64,000 bases of DNA, from contig NZ_CP009553.3 in the NCBI RefSeq assembly GCF_000767615.3, positions 3,782,001-3,846,000 of the forward strand. Direction: 5' to 3'. Positions 44,636 through 53,777 of the stretch are shown one piece after another. Made by a program: the position numbers and the translations under genes. The notes below the pieces were generated by a model. The model was not told the DNA's origin. It made no database searches and was given only the letters and a program-made list of their open reading frames with translations. The DNA is from Pandoraea pnomenusa (lineage in GTDB: Bacteria > Pseudomonadota > Gammaproteobacteria > Burkholderiales > Burkholderiaceae). Position 1 is the first letter of the stretch, and every line of letters begins with the position of its first letter.

Positions 44636-45499
44636 ATGACTTCCGACGCCAAGATCGAGCACTACGAGAACTTCCCGGTCGCCAGCCTCCTGTTGCCGCC
44701 CGAAATGCGCGCGCCGGTGGGCGTGATCTACAACTTCGCCCGCACGGCCGACGACATCGCCGACGAAGGCGACGCCACCAATGCCGAGCGTCACGCCGGC
44801 CTCGCCGCCTATCAGGCAGAACTCGACAAGATCGCCGCAGGTCTGCCCACGTCGCCCGACAAGCCGCTGTTCGCGGCGCTCGCGCGCGTGATCGCGCAAC
44901 ACCGGCTCAGCGTCCAGCCCTTCTCGGACCTGCTCAGCGCGTTCGACCAGGACATCGAGACCAAACGCTACGCCACGTTCTCCGACCTGCGCGACTACAC
45001 GCGGCGCTCGGCCGATCCGGTCGGGCGCATCATGCTCGCGCTGTTCAAGCTCGACACGCCCGAGAACATCGCCTGTTCCGACGACATCTGCTCCGCGCTG
45101 CAACTCATCAATTTCTGGCAGGACGTGGAAGTCGACTGGCGCAAGGCGCGTGTCTACCTGCCGCAGGAGGACATGGCCCGCTTTGGCGTGAGCGATGCCG
45201 ACATCGGGGCGCGGACCTTCGACGACCGTTGGCGCGCACTCATGCGCTACGAGGTCGATTTCGCGCGTCGCATGATGTTGCGCGGCGCCCCGCTCGCCAA
45301 CCGCGTGCCGGGCCGCTTCGGCCTCGAGTTGTGCTGCGTGGTGCATGGCGGCCTGCGCATCCTCGACATGATCGAGGCGGCCGATTACGACGTCTTCCGT
45401 CACCGTCCGCAATTAGGCAAGGCCGACGGCTTGCGAGTGTTCCTGCGCGGCCTGTGCATGAAGATGCGCGGCAGGCCGCCCCGGGATCGCGCGGCGTAA
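44636..45499 (+). CDS. hpnC: Hydroxysqualene synthase HpnC
   Basis: This 287-residue squalene/phytoene-synthase-like protein converts presqualene diphosphate to hydroxysqualene. Its motifs are YNFARTADDIADEGD (first Asp-rich motif) and LQLINFWQDVEVDWRKARVYLP (second). HpnC differs from HpnD in its N-terminus HYENFPVASLLLPPEMR, seen here. The start ATG 44636 is chosen because family similarity begins at IEHYENFPV; an in-frame ATG at 44546 would add a Cys/Pro-rich leader. It is divergent from hpnD. Confidence 0.94.
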   Translation: MTSDAKIEHYENFPVASLLLPPEMRAPVGVIYNFARTADDIADEGDATNAERHAGLAAYQAELDKIAAGLPTSPDKPLFAALARVIAQHRLSVQPFSDLLSAFDQDIETKRYATFSDLRDYTRRSADPVGRIMLALFKLDTPENIACSDDICSALQLINFWQDVEVDWRKARVYLPQEDMARFGVSDADIGARTFDDRWRALMRYEVDFARRMMLRGAPLANRVPGRFGLELCCVVHGGLRILDMIEAADYDVFRHRPQLGKADGLRVFLRGLCMKMRGRPPRDRAA

Positions 45500-45631
45500 C
45501 GACCCACCCACCGGCGTGGCACCACCGATTGCGTCGCCTTTGGCGCTTCTCGGCGAACCACGATTCCCTTACCGTGATGGCAAGGCGCGTTCCGCCCGAA
45601 CGCCCTGGCCGCCACCCGAGGGAGTCCGCGC

Positions 45632-46594
45632 GTGAATCTGCCTGCCAGCCTGCAACGCCTTGCATCGAAGCGCGCCCCGTTGCGCTCGCATGCCGGCGCG
45701 CTCTTCGCCATCGTGATCGTGGCCTGGGGCGTGAACTGGCCGGTCAGCAAGGCCTTGCTGGCCCATGTGTCACCGTGGTGGAGCGCGGCGTTGCGCTCAG
45801 CCGTCGGCATGACCACCCTCTTCGTGATTTGCGCGCTCACGCGGCGTCTCGTGCTGCCGCGACGGGGTGATCTGCCGGTGATCCTGAGCGTGGGGTTGTT
45901 GCACATGGCGGTGTTCTCCCTGCTCGTCGCGCTCAGCCTCCAATACGTCAGCGCTGGGCGCTCCGCCGTGCTTGCCTACACCACCCCGCTCTGGGTCATG
46001 CCCGCGGCGCGCCTCTGGCTCGGCGAGGTGCTCACGCCGCGGCGACTGTCGGGACTCGGTTGCGGCCTGATCGGATTGGGCGCGATGTTCAATCCGCTCT
46101 CCTTCGACTGGCACGATCACCTGGCGATCCTCGGCAACGGCCTGGTGCTGGTGGCGGCCTTCGTGTGGGCCGTGGCCATTGTCCACATGCGTGCCCATCG
46201 TTGGGTCAATGGCCCGTTCGAGCTCAGTCCCTGGCAGTTACTGCTTGCGACTGTCGTAATGACGGCGATCGCCTGCATTGCCGACGGTGCGCCGCACGTG
46301 AGCGGATGGGCGGCCTTTACGGGGTTGATGGCGTACGGCGGTGTCGTGGGCGGCGGCATTGCCTATTGGCTCGCAGGCGTGGTCACACGGCGCCTGCCGG
46401 CCGGCGTCACCTCGCTTGGCTTGCTCGGCGTGCCGGTCGTGGGCACGCTCGCATCCGCGCTCATCCTGCGCGAACCGCTGGGATGGGATGTCTGGCTCGC
46501 CCTCGCACTGATCGTTGGCGGCATTGCGCTCGGCACCGTCCCGGGCGGGCAGCCAACCGCTGCGACGCCATGCCGCACCGACCGCGCGCCCTGA
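45632..46594 (+). CDS. EamA/DMT-family permease
   Basis: This 320-residue protein has about ten membrane helices in two EamA halves: IVIVAWGVNWPVSKALLAHV at the start of the first, and LVAAFVWAVAIVHMRAHRWV at the start of the second. Each half ends in a short loop before a helix typical of drug/metabolite transporters (LAYTTPLWVMPAARLWLGE and LLGVPVVGTLASALILREP). It exports or imports an unknown small metabolite. The start is GTG 45632. It follows hpnC by 132 bases on the same strand. DMT-type genes are often near hopanoid loci, but a role there is speculation. Confidence 0.88.
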   Translation: MNLPASLQRLASKRAPLRSHAGALFAIVIVAWGVNWPVSKALLAHVSPWWSAALRSAVGMTTLFVICALTRRLVLPRRGDLPVILSVGLLHMAVFSLLVALSLQYVSAGRSAVLAYTTPLWVMPAARLWLGEVLTPRRLSGLGCGLIGLGAMFNPLSFDWHDHLAILGNGLVLVAAFVWAVAIVHMRAHRWVNGPFELSPWQLLLATVVMTAIACIADGAPHVSGWAAFTGLMAYGGVVGGGIAYWLAGVVTRRLPAGVTSLGLLGVPVVGTLASALILREPLGWDVWLALALIVGGIALGTVPGGQPTAATPCRTDRAP

Positions 46595-46708
46595 GCCGCG
46601 TCACGCTTGACCCATCGCAACATTCGTTCGCCGCGCCGATGACAGACTGCCATCTCGCGGGTGCGGACCCTCGCACCGCGCGCGCAATCCTCGACGAACG
46701 GAACTGAC

Positions 46709-47884
46709 ATGAACGAGCAATGGTTGACGCTGGCCGGCCGCCGGCTGGTGCCGGTGGTGCAAGGCGGCATGGGAATCGGTATCTCGGCGCACCGGCTGGC
46801 GGGCACGGTGGCGCGGCATAACGCCATGGGCACGATCGCGAGCATCGATCTGCGCCATCATCATCCGGACCTGCTCGCCCGCGTCGAAGGCATACGCGAT
46901 AAAGCGGCGATAGAAGCCGTCAACCTGATCGCGCTCGATCGGGAAATCCGTGCGGCCAAGGCCATTGCCGACGGCCACGGACTCGTGGCGGTCAATGTCA
47001 TGAAAGCGGTGAGCGCGCACGCCGCGCTCGTGCGGCAAGCGTGCGAGAGCGGTGCCGACGCCATCGTCATGGGCGCGGGCCTGCCGCTCGACCTGCCCGA
47101 ACTCACGGCGTCGCACCCCCACGTCGCGCTCATCCCGATTCTGTCCGATTCGCGCGGCGTGAGCCTCGTGCTGCGCAAATGGATGAAGAAAGGACGCCTG
47201 CCCGACGCCATCGTGATCGAGCATCCCGCACATGCGGGCGGCCACCTCGGAGCGTCGCGCATCGAGGATCTCGGCGACGCCCGGTTCTCGTTCGAGCGCG
47301 TGCTCGGCGAGTGCCGCGAGATCTACGCCACGCTCGGCATCGAGTGGCATCGCGTGCCGCTGATCGTTGCCGGCGGCATCCACCGTCATGAACAGGTTCG
47401 GCACTGGCTCGCCCAAGGCGCGGCCGGGGTGCAGTTGGGCACGGCATTCGCCGTGACCGAGGAGTCGGACGCGCATCCGGCATTCAAGGCGGTGCTCGCG
47501 AGCGCGCAGCCGCAGGACATTGCAGAATTCATCAGCGTGGCCGGACTCCCTGCGCGCGCCGTGCTCACGCCATGGCTCAAAAAATATCTATCGCGCGAAA
47601 CCGCGTTGCAGGCCAAGGCGAAAGTGCGCCAGTGCCTCGAGGGATTCGATTGCCTTCAGGCATGCGGCCTTCGTGATGGCGTGGCGCGCATCGGGCAGTT
47701 CTGCATCGATCTGAAGCTGGCGCAGGCCGTGCGCGGCGACGTGGCGCGCGGCCTGTTTTTCCGCGGCCGCGACCCCCTGCCGTTCGGTGAACGCATTCGC
47801 CCCGTGGCCGAGCTCATGCGCTATCTGCTCACCGGCGAGCGGCCGGACGGGCCGAACGACATCGCGCCGGCCGCCTCCCGGTAA
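46709..47884 (+). CDS. Nitronate monooxygenase / 2-nitropropane dioxygenase-like flavoprotein
   Basis: This 391-residue FMN-dependent TIM-barrel enzyme has VVQGGMGIGISAHRLAG at the N-terminus, VNVMKAVSAHAALVRQACESGAD in the first third, IVIEHPAHAGGHLG with the catalytic-site histidine and glycine-rich loop, and VPLIVAGGIHRHEQVRHWLAQGAAGVQLGTAF as the phosphate-binding end. The C-terminal part contains several cysteines (CLEGFDCLQACG). Such enzymes oxidise alkyl nitronates; some relatives are enoyl reductases. The start ATG 46709 sits where family similarity begins. It is followed, convergently, by an aldehyde dehydrogenase gene. Confidence 0.88.
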   Translation: MNEQWLTLAGRRLVPVVQGGMGIGISAHRLAGTVARHNAMGTIASIDLRHHHPDLLARVEGIRDKAAIEAVNLIALDREIRAAKAIADGHGLVAVNVMKAVSAHAALVRQACESGADAIVMGAGLPLDLPELTASHPHVALIPILSDSRGVSLVLRKWMKKGRLPDAIVIEHPAHAGGHLGASRIEDLGDARFSFERVLGECREIYATLGIEWHRVPLIVAGGIHRHEQVRHWLAQGAAGVQLGTAFAVTEESDAHPAFKAVLASAQPQDIAEFISVAGLPARAVLTPWLKKYLSRETALQAKAKVRQCLEGFDCLQACGLRDGVARIGQFCIDLKLAQAVRGDVARGLFFRGRDPLPFGERIRPVAELMRYLLTGERPDGPNDIAPAASR

Positions 47885-47958
47885 CACGCCCGGCGCCCGG
47901 GCCTTGTTGTCCCAACGTCGCAAAGTCGGGCCAACGCGGCCCATCCAGCCTATGCGGC

Positions 47959-49389
47959 CTATGCGGCCACGTACGACGTCTTCACGGTCGTGTAGAACTC
48001 GACTGCGTAGCGGCCTTGCTCGCGCGCCCCGTAGCTCGACGCCTTGCGTCCACCGAACGGCACGTGATAATCGCCGCCGGCCGTCGAGACATTGGTCATC
48101 GTCATGCCTGCCTGCGCGTGCCGCTTGAAGTGATTCGCATACTTCAGCGACGTGGTGCAGATGCCGGCTGACAGGCCGAACTCTGTATCGTTCGCGAGCG
48201 CGAGCGCGTGCTCGTAGCCATCGGCCGGGATCACGCAGGCGACCGGACCGAAAATCTCCTCGCGCGCGATGCGCATGTCGTTGTGGGCATCCACGAAGAG
48301 CGCGGGCGAAAGGTAGTGACCCGGGGTGGCGCGCGTCAGCTGCTCGCCGCCAAACGCCAGCGTTGCCCCTTCCTCCTGACCGATGGCGATGTACTCGAGA
48401 TCCGTGCGCAATTGCGCGTCGCTCACGACTGGCCCGATATGGGTCGACGGATCGCGCGCGTCGCCTACACGCAACGTCGCCAGCCGCGCCGTCAACGCTT
48501 CGACGAAGCGCCGATGAATACGCTTGTCGACGATCAGGCGGCTTGACGCGGTACACCGCTGCCCGGTCGAATAGTAGGCGCCCTGCACCGCACATTCGAC
48601 CGCAACGTCAAGATCGGCGTCTTCGAGCACGATCAGCGGATTCTTGCCGCCCATCTCCATCTGCACCTTGGCAAGACGCGACGCGGCGCTCATCAGCACA
48701 CTCTTGCCGGTCGCCACCGAACCGGTGAAGCTGATGCCGTTCACGTCGTGCGATTCGAGCAATGCCTGACCGACGTCGCGCCCACGTCCCATCACGAGAT
48801 TGAACGCGCCGGCGGGCAGCCCCGCACGGCTGATGATCTCGGTCAGTGCCCATGCCGACGCCGGCACGAGGTCGGCGGGCTTGAACACGACCGTGTTGCC
48901 ATGCGCGAGCGCGGGTGCGATCTTCCACGCCGGTATGCCGAGCGGGAAGTTCCACGGTGTGATGATGCCGACGACCCCGAGCGGCTCACGCGTGACATCG
49001 ACGGTGATCCCGGAGCGCAGCGACGGGACGTGTTCGCCCCCCGCACGCAATGCCTCCCCGGCGAAAAACTTGAAGATCTGCCCCGCACGCGCGGCCTCGC
49101 CAACGGCCTCGGGCAGCGACTTGCCTTCCTCGCGCGCCAGCAGTTCGCCGAGCACCTGCTTGCGCGCGAGCAGTTCGCTGCCGATCGCGTCCAGCGCGTC
49201 GGCGCGCGCCTGTGGCGTGGCTTGCGCCCATACCGGTCCCGCCTCGCGCGCTGCGGCAATGGCGTCGCGCGCGCTCGACGCATCGCCGCGAGCGTACTCG
49301 CCGACGACGTCGTTCGTATCGGATGGATTGATGTTCGCGGTCGCCGCCGCCCCCGGCACCCATGTGCCGTTGATGTAGTTCGGTTGCAT
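47959..49389 (-). CDS. NAD(P)-dependent aldehyde dehydrogenase
   Basis: This 476-residue ALDH-superfamily enzyme has the full motif set: GIITPWNFPLGIPAWKIAPAL, FTGSVATGKSV (cofactor loop), the catalytic glutamate in VQMEMGGKNPLIV, the catalytic cysteine in TGQRCTASSRLIVD and EEIFGPVACVIPADGYEHAL. The last part, with PFGGRKASSYGAREQGRYAVEFYTTVKTSY, resembles alpha-ketoglutarate-semialdehyde and succinate-semialdehyde dehydrogenases. It is ten bases downstream of a GABA-type aminotransferase gene, so it probably oxidises the semialdehyde made there (succinate, glutarate or a related semialdehyde). The start at MQPNYINGTW avoids overlap with that gene. Confidence 0.92.
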   Translation of the reverse strand: MQPNYINGTWVPGAAATANINPSDTNDVVGEYARGDASSARDAIAAAREAGPVWAQATPQARADALDAIGSELLARKQVLGELLAREEGKSLPEAVGEAARAGQIFKFFAGEALRAGGEHVPSLRSGITVDVTREPLGVVGIITPWNFPLGIPAWKIAPALAHGNTVVFKPADLVPASAWALTEIISRAGLPAGAFNLVMGRGRDVGQALLESHDVNGISFTGSVATGKSVLMSAASRLAKVQMEMGGKNPLIVLEDADLDVAVECAVQGAYYSTGQRCTASSRLIVDKRIHRRFVEALTARLATLRVGDARDPSTHIGPVVSDAQLRTDLEYIAIGQEEGATLAFGGEQLTRATPGHYLSPALFVDAHNDMRIAREEIFGPVACVIPADGYEHALALANDTEFGLSAGICTTSLKYANHFKRHAQAGMTMTNVSTAGGDYHVPFGGRKASSYGAREQGRYAVEFYTTVKTSYVAA

Positions 49390-49399
49390 TCCCGCCACC

Positions 49400-50692
49400 T
49401 CAGGCCGCACGTGCCGAGCGAATCGATTCGACGAGTACCGCCAGCCCTTCTGCGAACACCTCATCCTCGATCGTGAGCGGGAAGAGGAAGCGGATGACGT
49501 TGGCGTGAACCCCGCAGATGAGCAACAGCAAACCGCGCCTGAGCGCCTCGGCCTGCACGCGACGCGTCATGTCGGCGTCCGGCGCGCCAGTGCCTGCATC
49601 GCCGAACTCCACGGCGATCATGGCGCCGAGTCCGCGCACGTCGACGATGCCCGGCACCTCAGCGCGCAACCCCGCAAGTACACAGGTCAACTGATCGCCC
49701 AGCACCGACGCACGCTCGGCCAACCCTTCTTCCTCGATCACATCGATCGCAGCGAGCGCAGCGGCGCAAGCGAGCGGGTTTCCCGCATAGGTGCCGCCGA
49801 TGCCGCCCGGGCCCGCGGCGTCCATCAACTCGGCACGCCCGGTCAGGGCCGAGAGCGGAAAGCCGCCGGCAAGGCTTTTGGCCATCGTGACGAGATCGGC
49901 ATCGACATCGTGATGCGACAGCGCGAACGGCTTGCCCGTGCGCGCGAAGCCCGTCTGCACTTCGTCCACCACCAGCAGAATGCCGTGCTTGTCGCACAAC
50001 GCGCGCAGGCTCGTCACGAAAGCCGGGGGCGCCACATAGAAGCCGCCTTCGCCCTGCACCAGTTCGATGAAGATGGCGGCGACGCGGCGCGGATCGACAT
50101 CGGTCTTGAACAGGGATTCGATTGCGGCGATGCTGTCATCCACGCTCACCCCGTGCAGGGCCACCGGGTACGGGGCGTGAAACACCTCTGCCGGCATCGG
50201 CCCGAAACCCTGCTTGTAGGGCGCGACCTTGCCCGTGAGCGCCATGCCCATCATCGTGCGACCGTGGAAGGCGCCCGAGAAAGCGATGATCGCGCTGCGC
50301 CCCGTGGCGGCACGCGCTACCTTGATGGCGTTCTCCACCGCTTCGGCCCCAGTCGTGAACAACGCCGTTTTCTTGGCGAACTTGCCCGGGGTAATGTCGT
50401 TGAGCCGCTCGCACAGCGCCACGTACCCCTCGTACGGCGTGACATGAAAGCAGGTGTGGTGAAACTGCTCGAGCTGCGCCTGCACGGCGGCCACGATGCG
50501 AGGGTGTCGATGACCGGTCGCCAACACGGCAATGCCGCCCGCGAAATCGATGAAGCGATTGCCTTGCACGTCCCAGATCTCGGCGTTCCAGGCACGGGCC
50601 GTGAAGTGCTGCGTCATGACGCCAATGCCTTTGGCGCAGGCGGCGTCCTTGCGCGCCTGAAGCGATGCGTTGCTGCGGGCTGAATTCAACAT
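49400..50692 (-). CDS. gabT: 4-aminobutyrate-type aminotransferase (class III)
   Basis: This 430-residue PLP omega-aminotransferase shows FIDFAGGIAVLATGHRHPRI, FTTGAEAVENAIKVARA (phosphate loop), FSGAFHGRTMMGMALTGKVAPYK, VVDEVQTGFARTGKPF (PLP-binding Asp) and the PLP lysine in TMAKSLAGGFPLSALTG. GGTYAGNPLACAAALA is also typical of GabT/DavT. It transfers the amino group of GABA, 5-aminovalerate or a similar omega-amino acid to 2-oxoglutarate. It is transcribed with the aldehyde dehydrogenase and divergently from an XRE-cupin regulator. Substrate choice between GABA and 5-aminovalerate cannot be made from sequence alone. Confidence 0.92.
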   Translation of the reverse strand: MLNSARSNASLQARKDAACAKGIGVMTQHFTARAWNAEIWDVQGNRFIDFAGGIAVLATGHRHPRIVAAVQAQLEQFHHTCFHVTPYEGYVALCERLNDITPGKFAKKTALFTTGAEAVENAIKVARAATGRSAIIAFSGAFHGRTMMGMALTGKVAPYKQGFGPMPAEVFHAPYPVALHGVSVDDSIAAIESLFKTDVDPRRVAAIFIELVQGEGGFYVAPPAFVTSLRALCDKHGILLVVDEVQTGFARTGKPFALSHHDVDADLVTMAKSLAGGFPLSALTGRAELMDAAGPGGIGGTYAGNPLACAAALAAIDVIEEEGLAERASVLGDQLTCVLAGLRAEVPGIVDVRGLGAMIAVEFGDAGTGAPDADMTRRVQAEALRRGLLLLICGVHANVIRFLFPLTIEDEVFAEGLAVLVESIRSARAA

Positions 50693-50775
50693 GAGGAGTA
50701 TCTCGTCAAGAATGCATGCCGGTCGGCGCCGGCGGTTCGTATGCCGATGATGGCGGGGCCAGTGTAGATTTGTCG

Positions 50776-50812
50776 TGAAAATTTTGCAATTAATTTTCAT
50801 TAATGTGAAAAT
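50776..50812. promoter_or_regulatory. TGAAAAT inverted/direct repeats in the gabT/XRE-cupin divergent region
   Basis: TGAAAAT occurs at 50776-50782 and 50806-50812 and as its complement ATTTTCA at 50793-50799, in a strongly AT-rich stretch about 90-115 bases upstream of gabT. The pair 50793-50812 forms an inverted repeat with a 6-base spacer. It is a plausible operator for the divergent XRE-cupin regulator. Confidence 0.45.
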
Positions 50813-50958
50813 CAGAACAAAATTTTCCGCATGATGATGTCGGCCTGTCCTGGTAAAGCGCTTCCGACGCCCATGCGCCGGCAACACCGGCGCGTCGGCT
50901 AGAATTCGGGACGCGACGCGCGCGAGCGAGTCGTTTGCGCAACATGTTGGGGATCGGG

Positions 50959-51693
50959 ATGCCAGTACACAGGAAATCGGGGAATACATCGCGCGGCAAG
51001 ACCGGAGGATCCGGGGAAGCCGCCGGGCAGACGGGCTCGCGGGCCAAGCGGGTGCCGGTCGCGCACACGCGAGCGGTCATCGACCAGTCAACGATGCGCG
51101 ACAGCGCGCTCGCGTCCGGCGATGCCGACGATGCGGCACCGCTCGACTGGATCGGCCCCGAGATCAAGAGCCTGCGCAAGGCACGTGGCTTGTCGTTGCA
51201 GGGCCTGTCCGCGCTTTGCGGCAAATCGATCGGGTTCCTGAGTCAACTCGAGCGCGGCAAGAGCAAACCCACCGTCGGCGCGCTGCACGACGTGGCGGCA
51301 GCGCTCGGCGTGCAGGTCAGTTGGTTCTTTCCCCACGGCGAGAGCGCCGAGCCTTCCGACGGCGGCGTGGTCGTGCGGCGCGAACGGCGCCGCCAGCTGA
51401 CGTTCGACTCCGGCATCGCCGACTACCTGCTGTCTCCCAACCTGAGCGGTCAGCTCGAACTGCTTTGGTCGGTGATGGCGCCAGGGTCGGACAGCGGCGA
51501 CGCCTACCAGCACCGGGGGGAGGAAGGCGGCGTCGTCATCAAAGGCACGCTCGAACTGTGGGTCGGCGATCAGCACTTCTTGCTCGAAGAGGGCGACAGT
51601 TTCACGTTCGGGAGTCACACCCCGCATCGATATCGCAACCCGGGTAACGCACCTGCCGAAATCGTGTGGGTCGTCACTCCGCCCTCGTATTGA
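50959..51693 (+). CDS. XRE-family regulator with C-terminal cupin sensor
   Basis: The product has about 244 residues. Residues 1-55 are a flexible basic leader. A helix-turn-helix follows (IKSLRKARGLSLQGLSALCG, SIGFLSQLERGKSKPTVGAL, about 70-125). The cupin domain (about 160-240) shows DAYQHRGEEGGVVIKGTLELWV and LEEGDSFTFGSHTPHRYRNPG. PuuR-type regulators with this layout control polyamine and GABA catabolism. It is divergent from the gabT-aldehyde dehydrogenase pair, which fits. ATG codons at 50944 and 50959 and a TTG at 50935 are all possible; I prefer 50959 for the GGGG eight bases upstream. Confidence 0.88.
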   Translation: MPVHRKSGNTSRGKTGGSGEAAGQTGSRAKRVPVAHTRAVIDQSTMRDSALASGDADDAAPLDWIGPEIKSLRKARGLSLQGLSALCGKSIGFLSQLERGKSKPTVGALHDVAAALGVQVSWFFPHGESAEPSDGGVVVRRERRRQLTFDSGIADYLLSPNLSGQLELLWSVMAPGSDSGDAYQHRGEEGGVVIKGTLELWVGDQHFLLEEGDSFTFGSHTPHRYRNPGNAPAEIVWVVTPPSY

Positions 51694-51777
51694 CCGTTGC
51701 CCGCGGGCCGCGATCTGAGCTGCCCGCCCCTCGTCCACTCACCCACTCGCCCACTCGCTCCCTACCGCCTCTCCGAC

Positions 51778-51805
51778 AGCCCGGCCCTGCGCCGGGCTTT
51801 TTTTT
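51778..51805 (+). terminator. Rho-independent terminator after the XRE-cupin gene
   Basis: Arms AGCCCGGC (51778-51785) and GCCGGGCT (51791-51798) with a 5-base loop and a following T8 run. It separates the regulator from the next operon. Confidence 0.9.
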
Positions 51806-51939
51806 CCGGCACCCGAATTCGCGCCCGCCGGACGCGCCTGCGCGATCGTGCGCAACGCCCCGTGCCACGCGGTTTTCGGGGCAGCGACTCACGGTCGCCC
51901 ACAAAAATCACTTTCCCTGAATGAAACTTTTCCGTTACG

Positions 51940-51977
51940 ATGATTTCATGTGAATCATGCGTATTCATATAGAATAC
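51940..51977. promoter_or_regulatory. Two adjacent inverted repeats upstream of the 52050 operon
   Basis: ATGATT-N7-AATCAT (51940-51958) is followed at once by GTATTC-N5-GAATAC (51961-51977), about 75-110 bases before the start codon of the first gene. The AT-rich context suggests a regulated promoter. A TTTTCCG...GATGAT stretch just upstream also resembles a stretch in the gabT/regulator region, hinting at shared control. Confidence 0.4.
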
Positions 51978-52049
51978 ATCCATTCGACGAACCTGGCGGA
52001 TGGATGCAGCCCTTACCGGCCCCCGGGGCCGATTCTGGAGACGTCCGTC

Positions 52050-53777
52050 ATGGCCGCCGTGCCTTCTGAAATTGCCGATCATCGCGATGCGCCTCCGAGT
52101 GCGCGTCATCCCGATGTCCTGATGCGTCCGGAGCGTCTGGCCGCGTTGCAGCCGAGTCGTCTGTCGATGACGCGCAGCTTCATGCGTCAGGCGGTCGACG
52201 AGCGGTGGGATATCCAGCGACTGGCCTTCGACATCGACGCGCAGTCACGCGGCACTGCGCACTACCGCATCGATGCGAACGGCGTGCCGCTCGATTTCGT
52301 GTTGAGTTCGTTCGAGTATCAGGAAGCGGGACGGACCGGTCGCATCATCGGGCGCGCGTGGGACATGATGGGCGGACTGCTCGACGGCCCGGCCACCGAC
52401 GCGCAGATCGCGCAAACCCGCGTCGAACTGCCCAAGCTGTACGAGGGACGCGCCACGCCGAACACCCTCACGTGGGCGCGCGCCAATCGCAGCTCGCGCG
52501 TGTTCGCCCATGCGGTCGAGGCTCTGGCCCGCGGCCAGCAACCGGACATCGCGACGGTGGCCCAGGTCTGCTATCTGATGCGCAACACGGGCATCGACGG
52601 CAACGGCACGTTCGGGACACGCTCGTACAAAGCGCTGGAGCGCCGCCATCCGCTTCGCAAGACGCTGGCCGCGCAAATGGCGTCGGCCTACATGATGCGA
52701 GTGTTCGCGGTGGACCTCGTGAACCGCCTCGCCCGGGCGCGCTCGTCCCAGGCCGTGGAACTCTCGCCCGAATATCAGCAGTTTCTGGGCATTGGCAACG
52801 GATCCGCGCTGGGACTTATCTTCTTCCTGCACAATCATCCGCATCTGATCAACCGCTGGCTCACCGCACGCGAGCAGGCCGTCGTCGCCGCCAAGTCGCT
52901 CAAGGTCGACGCCGGCAGCCCGGTCGTGCTGCATCTGCGCAATCTGCTCGACCGCGCGATCGCGTTCCGGCGCGAAGACCGCATGGAGTACGAGCATTTC
53001 GCGCCGAGCGCCCTGGTCGCCAGCGAACTGGCCAAGGCACGTGAGGACGTCGACACGCTGTATCGCACCGGCCTCGTGCGCGGCCGGCGCACGACGTACC
53101 CCCTGAACGTGCTCGCCGATGTGCTCGAAGGCGAAATCCATATCGAAGCGCACGAGACACTTCTGGCGCTGTACATCGAACTCGTGCCGGAACTGGCGGA
53201 CCGACTGGTAGCCGACGTGCTCGATGTCGAGGAAGAGATGCCGGTGCAACCGGAAATGACCGCAGGGTATCTGCGTGACATCCTTCACGCCGAGTATGCA
53301 TGGGCGCTGGCGATGGACCTGACGACCGAGGCCTCGCGCCGCTACGTCTGGTACAAGTCGGCGACGGCCGAGGAACCGCGGCGCGGCCCCCGCGAGGAAG
53401 TGGGCGACGCGCATCAGCTCGGCCTGGACCTGCCGCGCTACGTGCAGCAACTCGAACAGGTGCTGGCCGGGGTGCCCCCACGGACCCGCATGGCGCACGT
53501 GCTGCTTCGCCATCCGCACCTGCGCGCCATTGTGGCCCGCATCCAGTCGCTGCGCGGGCTGCCGTATCACTCGCCGCAAATGAACATCATGGGCGAGGAC
53601 TTCATCCCGATTCACATCGTGCGCCTGCTCAACGTCGCGATTCACGGCGTGGATCGCCCACGCGACTATCTCGGTCGCAATCTGCGCGGCGTGTTGTTCC
53701 TGGGTGCGCCCACGCCCGACGCAATTCGCGCGGGCACCGATCACGACTGGTTCTGCCCTCTGGAGCCCAAGCAATGA
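52050..53777 (+). CDS. Conserved-looking protein of unknown function (575 aa)
   Basis: This 575-residue protein has ordinary folded composition, no signal peptide and no clear membrane segment. Distinctive stretches are QPSRLSMTRSFMRQAVDERWD (about 40-60), SSFEYQEAGRTGRIIGRAWDMMGG, VCYLMRNTGIDGNGTFGTRSY, GIGNGSALGLIFFLHNHPHL and MNIMGEDFIPIHIVRLLN near the end. I do not recognise a known domain. It is the first gene of an operon with a 277-residue unknown (ATGA overlap), an M19-like protein and a ThDP enzyme, which suggests a catabolic role or a complex with the next protein. The start ATG 52050 has GGAG nine bases upstream; the longer open frame upstream runs through the promoter palindromes. 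Confidence 0.75.
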   Translation: MAAVPSEIADHRDAPPSARHPDVLMRPERLAALQPSRLSMTRSFMRQAVDERWDIQRLAFDIDAQSRGTAHYRIDANGVPLDFVLSSFEYQEAGRTGRIIGRAWDMMGGLLDGPATDAQIAQTRVELPKLYEGRATPNTLTWARANRSSRVFAHAVEALARGQQPDIATVAQVCYLMRNTGIDGNGTFGTRSYKALERRHPLRKTLAAQMASAYMMRVFAVDLVNRLARARSSQAVELSPEYQQFLGIGNGSALGLIFFLHNHPHLINRWLTAREQAVVAAKSLKVDAGSPVVLHLRNLLDRAIAFRREDRMEYEHFAPSALVASELAKAREDVDTLYRTGLVRGRRTTYPLNVLADVLEGEIHIEAHETLLALYIELVPELADRLVADVLDVEEEMPVQPEMTAGYLRDILHAEYAWALAMDLTTEASRRYVWYKSATAEEPRRGPREEVGDAHQLGLDLPRYVQQLEQVLAGVPPRTRMAHVLLRHPHLRAIVARIQSLRGLPYHSPQMNIMGEDFIPIHIVRLLNVAIHGVDRPRDYLGRNLRGVLFLGAPTPDAIRAGTDHDWFCPLEPKQ

